A DNA stretch of 64,000 nucleotides from Micromonospora sp. R77 (GTDB lineage Bacteria > Actinomycetota > Actinomycetes > Mycobacteriales > Micromonosporaceae), in the NCBI RefSeq assembly GCF_022747945.1, contig NZ_JALDST010000001.1, forward strand, positions 2,232,001-2,296,000, written 5' to 3'. Position 1 is the stretch's first letter, and every line of letters begins with the position of its first letter. Below, one piece after another: positions 61,124-64,000 of the stretch. The notes beneath the pieces were generated by a model. It saw nothing but the letters and a program-made list of their open reading frames with translations, did no database searches and had not been told where the DNA came from. The position numbers were made by a program, and so were the translations under genes.

Positions 61124-62797
61124 TCAGGCGTGGCGGCGGGACTGCACGATGCGGAAGCGGTTCGCCACGTACGCGCCGTCGGTGAGGGCGGAGTTGGCGG
61201 CCGGGTTGGCGCCGCTGCCGTGGAAGTCGGAGAAGGCCGCCGACTGGTTGACGAAGACACCGCCGGTCAGGTTGCAGGACAGGTGCACCCCGGCGTCGAT
61301 CGCCGCCGCCTCGGCCGCGTCCAGCACCGCCTCGTCGGTGGAGTAGACGGCCGCGGTCAGCGCGCCCTTCTCCCCCACCGTCGCGCGCAGGATCTCCAGG
61401 CTGTGCGCCGTGGAGTCGGTGGCGATGGCGAACGAGATCGGCCCGAACCACTCCCGCGAGTAGGTCGCCGTGTCGCCGGCGGCCAGCTTGACGATGGTCG
61501 GCGTACGGATCACCGCGCCGGGGAAGGCCGGGTGCTCGACGGTCCGCGACTCCAGCACCGGCTCGCCGACCTTGGTCACCTCGTCGAGGCGTTCCAGCAC
61601 GCCGTCGTTGACGATCGCGCCGGTCAGCTCGACGCCACGCGCCGGGTCGGCGGTGAGCTTGCCGACCGCGCCGGCGATCCCGGCGGCCACCTCGTCGAAG
61701 CTCTTGTGCCCTTGGTCGGTCTCGATACCGTCCCGGGGGATCAGGAGGTTCTGCGAGGTGGTGCACATCTGGCCGCTGTAGAGGGTCAGCGTGAAGCCCA
61801 GGTTGCGGCACATCCCGGCGAAGTCGTCGGTGGAGTCGATCACCACCGTGTTCAGGCCGGCCTTCTCGGTGTAGACGGCGGCCTGCCGGGCGTTCGCCTC
61901 CAGCCAGTCGCCGTACTCGGTGGAACCGGTGAAGTCGACGATCTTCACGGCCGGGTGCAGGGCCAGCGTGGAGGCCAGCTTCTCGCCGGGGGCCTCGGGG
62001 GCGAGCTGGACCAGGTTCGGGTCGAAGCCGGCCTCGGCGAGCACCTGACGGGCGTACTTCACGGTGATCGCCAGCGGCAGCACGGCGCGCGGGTGCGGCT
62101 TGACGACCACCGGGTTGCCGGTGACCAGCGAGGCGAAGAGCCCCGGGTACGAGTTCCAGGTCGGGAAGGTGTTGCAGCCGATGACCAGCGCCACCCCGCG
62201 CGGGACCACGTGGAACGTCTTGGTCATCCGCAGCGGGTCGCCCTTGCCGGCGGCCTTCTCCCAGCCGGCCGTCCCCGGGTGCCGGGTCATCTCCGCGTAC
62301 GCGTAGGCGACGGCCTCCAGCGCGCGGTCCAGCGCGTGCGCGCCACCGGCCTGGAAGGCCATCACGAACGCCTGGCCGCTGGTGAACTGCACCGCGTTGG
62401 CCAGCTCGAAGATGTGCTTGTGCAGCCGGTCCAGGATCTCCAGGCAGACCCCGACCCGGGCCTGCGGGCCGGCGTCGCGCCAGGCCGGCAGGGCGGCCGA
62501 GGCGGCGGCCACCAGCTGGTCGGCGGAGGCGTGCGGGTAGCGGACGTCCAGCGCCAGCCCGAACGGGCTCGCCTCGGTGGCGACCGTGTCGCCGTCCGTC
62601 GGCTGGTCCAGGGGGAAGTCGCCGTTCAGGTACGCCTCGAAGGCGGCCTTACCGTCGGCGGCGGCGGTCTCGCCGTAGACCCGAGGGCTGGGCGACTCCG
62701 GGTAGGCGGACCAGTAGCCCCGCTCCGTGATCGCGGTCAGCGCACGGTTCAGGGTGTCGGCGTGCCTGTCGTACAGGGGGTGCGGGGTCTCCGTCAT
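61124..62797 (-). CDS. paaN: Phenylacetic acid degradation protein PaaN (aldehyde dehydrogenase family)
   Basis: A 557-residue ALDH-superfamily protein of the PaaN type. The cofactor region NTFPTWNSYPGLFASLVTGNPVVVKPHPRAVLPLAI, the VDFTGSTEYGDWLEANA segment, and the catalytic Cys loop YSGQMCTTSQNLLIP near residue 345 are intact. It should oxidise the ring-fission aldehyde of phenylacetate breakdown. The long start upstream (MASCCMMAD) is not supported: CATGAT lies 7 bases upstream of ATG 62797. No other paa genes are present in the window. Confidence 0.9.
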   Translation of the reverse strand: MTETPHPLYDRHADTLNRALTAITERGYWSAYPESPSPRVYGETAAADGKAAFEAYLNGDFPLDQPTDGDTVATEASPFGLALDVRYPHASADQLVAAASAALPAWRDAGPQARVGVCLEILDRLHKHIFELANAVQFTSGQAFVMAFQAGGAHALDRALEAVAYAYAEMTRHPGTAGWEKAAGKGDPLRMTKTFHVVPRGVALVIGCNTFPTWNSYPGLFASLVTGNPVVVKPHPRAVLPLAITVKYARQVLAEAGFDPNLVQLAPEAPGEKLASTLALHPAVKIVDFTGSTEYGDWLEANARQAAVYTEKAGLNTVVIDSTDDFAGMCRNLGFTLTLYSGQMCTTSQNLLIPRDGIETDQGHKSFDEVAAGIAGAVGKLTADPARGVELTGAIVNDGVLERLDEVTKVGEPVLESRTVEHPAFPGAVIRTPTIVKLAAGDTATYSREWFGPISFAIATDSTAHSLEILRATVGEKGALTAAVYSTDEAVLDAAEAAAIDAGVHLSCNLTGGVFVNQSAAFSDFHGSGANPAANSALTDGAYVANRFRIVQSRRHA

Positions 62798-62849
62798 GTC
62801 CGCCATCATGCAACAGGAAGCCACCAGATCAGTAGACCCGTGTCACATC

Positions 62850-63869
62850 TCAAACCGTCAACTGCCAGTCCGTCCAGGCGTCGACCGGCCGGAAGCCGAG
62901 CTGCTCGTTGATCGCCACCATGTGGTGGTTCTCGGCGGCGTTCCAGGTGTCGATCGCGCGCAGGGCGGGCTCGTGGTCCAGCACGTAGCGCAGATTGTCG
63001 ATCTTGGTGAGCAGGCCGAGCCGGTGCCCCCGGTGCGGCGGGTCGACCAGGGTGATCTGCTGGTACGCGTGCCAGTCCGCGCTCGGACCGAGGTCGATCA
63101 GGGTCCAGGCCACCAGCCGGCCGGACTCCTCGTGCCGCACCGCGTGGTGGTAGCGGCGGCGGCCCCGCGCGTCCAGCGCCCGCTCGGTGCCCCGCAGCCG
63201 GGCCACGTCGACCTGCTCCGGCTCCCACTCCAGGTCACCCAGGGGCGCGTCGGTCATCAGCCGACCGTCGAGGTAGGCCACGTCGGCGGCGTACTCCTCG
63301 GGGGTGTCGCCCTGCCAGCGGACCGTGCGGTAGCCGACGGCGCGCGCCCGGGCCTCCGCGGCCAGGGCGTCGAGTACGGCATGGTCGAGCCGGCCGGTGT
63401 CGAGCCGGCGGCGCACCTCGGCGAGCACCGGCCGGGCGCCCGTCATGGCGGCGAACGCCGCAGGCGCCTCCGGGCGGGCGACTCCGTCCGGCAGCGCCGC
63501 GACGGTCATCCACGCCACCCGCTTGCGGCCGTCCTCGCGCAGCACCCGCAACCCGTGCTCGTGCAGGGCCCGGCCGACGCCCCGCCGACGCAGGTCGGGA
63601 TGCACCACCAGCTCGGCGTTGGCGTTCTCGGTGTTGTCGAGCTGCGGCAGGTCCAGCCGGAGATAGCCGGCCGGTACGCCGTCCAGCCGGGCCAGCGCCC
63701 AGCGCGGCGCGTTGCCCGGCATCGGGTGGTGGATCCCGGCGTCGAAGCGCCGCCGGCAGAACGGCGGGAAGTCCGGCAGGTCGGCGGCGTTGGCCGCCGC
63801 GCCGATCCGGTACGCCTCGTCGATCGCGCCCCGGTCGGCGGCGTCGAACGGCGCGATCGTGATGCTCAT
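62850..63869 (-). CDS. Tandem GNAT N-acetyltransferase
   Basis: A 339-residue protein with two GNAT domains. The first has LVVHPDLRRRGVGRALHEHGLRVL (motif A, residues ~90-113), the second VDPPHRGHRLGLLTKIDNLRYV. The layout resembles MshD, but the key signature of MshD is missing. ATG 63869 has CACTCT 7 bases upstream. The substrate is unknown. Confidence 0.88.
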   Translation of the reverse strand: MSITIAPFDAADRGAIDEAYRIGAAANAADLPDFPPFCRRRFDAGIHHPMPGNAPRWALARLDGVPAGYLRLDLPQLDNTENANAELVVHPDLRRRGVGRALHEHGLRVLREDGRKRVAWMTVAALPDGVARPEAPAAFAAMTGARPVLAEVRRRLDTGRLDHAVLDALAAEARARAVGYRTVRWQGDTPEEYAADVAYLDGRLMTDAPLGDLEWEPEQVDVARLRGTERALDARGRRRYHHAVRHEESGRLVAWTLIDLGPSADWHAYQQITLVDPPHRGHRLGLLTKIDNLRYVLDHEPALRAIDTWNAAENHHMVAINEQLGFRPVDAWTDWQLTV

Positions 63870-64000
63870 GGGAGCGAGAGTGGTCGCAAACGGCGATCGG
63901 GGCCAGCGAATTTCGCTGACCCCGACGGCGACGTTGGTCGGGAGGGACGATCGCACAACGCCTCCGGCGTTGGGTCGTAAGAACTTAGAAAGTCTCCGGC
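63870..64000. other. Intergenic end of window with two hairpins
   Basis: No gene was seen. A near-perfect hairpin spans 63899-63923 (GGGGCCAGCGA arms, one mismatch), and AACGCC-N3-GGCGTT at 63957-63971 forms another short hairpin. They may be terminators for the gene beyond the window edge. Confidence 0.5.

Noticed and set aside
61124..62824. Longer paaN start (MASCCMMAD)
   Set aside because: The extra residues are not conserved-looking, and a -10 element sits just upstream of the MTETP start.

Overview
The window is very GC-rich (G or C at nearly all third codon positions) and carries many actinobacterial hallmarks: mycothiol synthase, a GlnR-type regulator, a HBHA-like protein, a PhoP-type PHO box, a SAM-IV riboswitch, a Cys-rich leader peptide ahead of a rhodanese, and widespread leaderless transcription. 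I infer a chromosomal core segment of an actinomycete, most likely Micromonosporaceae (Micromonospora-like). This rests on gene content, gene order and repeat style, not on a database search. I saw no prophage, insertion sequence, CRISPR array, tRNA, rRNA or biosynthetic cluster.

Layout. 1-5 kb: end of a GH1 beta-glucosidase with its LacI regulator, RidA, macrodomain/EI24 pair, WYL regulator. 5-9 kb: SDR, secreted M1 aminopeptidase, AlaX-like editing protein. 9-12.5 kb: XRE regulator, HBHA-like protein, DUF2516 and hydrolases. 12.5-18.4 kb: asparaginase, BKACE, YgfZ-Fur, PabC, nitrobindin with an upstream array of four 59-bp coupled mini-ORF repeats, a 34-aa membrane peptide and DsrE. 18.4-25.3 kb: SCP2 protein and glycogen debranching-like enzyme, a broken gene, sseC-cysA2 with Cys leader attenuator, membrane/lipid proteins. 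25.5-37.7 kb: GlnR, polysaccharide deacetylase, MshD and a phosphate island (pstSCAB, DUF47-pit, PPK2, two PHO boxes). 37.8-46.6 kb: ECF41 sigma factor, DUF402, DinG helicase, AI-2E permease, Cpn10-like protein, 55-aa membrane protein, PrsW protease, SAM-IV riboswitch with a class-V aminotransferase. 46.6-56.8 kb: FUSC protein, HD protein, GlcD-like oxidase, GlpD, membrane-linked S8 protease, GNAT. 56.9-64 kb: GroEL under two CIRCE operators, cold shock protein, PaaN, GNATs.

How it works together. Much of the window is housekeeping plus nutrient sensing: phosphate (PHO boxes, pst, pit, PPK2), nitrogen (GlnR, asparaginase), sulfur (Cys leader, rhodanese, SAM-IV), thiol redox (MshD) and metal (Fur). 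The order pabC, nitrobindin, sseC, cysA2, glnR, mshD, pstB resembles M. tuberculosis Rv0812-Rv0820 as I remember it, so this is probably an ancient actinobacterial block. Five genes are split by frameshifts, several in G/C runs, so part of the apparent gene breakage may be sequencing error.

Most novel item: the 59-bp tandem array before nitrobindin. Each copy is a complete 20-codon ORF whose stop overlaps the next start as GTGA, so an unbroken chain of coupled starts links the 34-aa peptide gene to nitrobindin.
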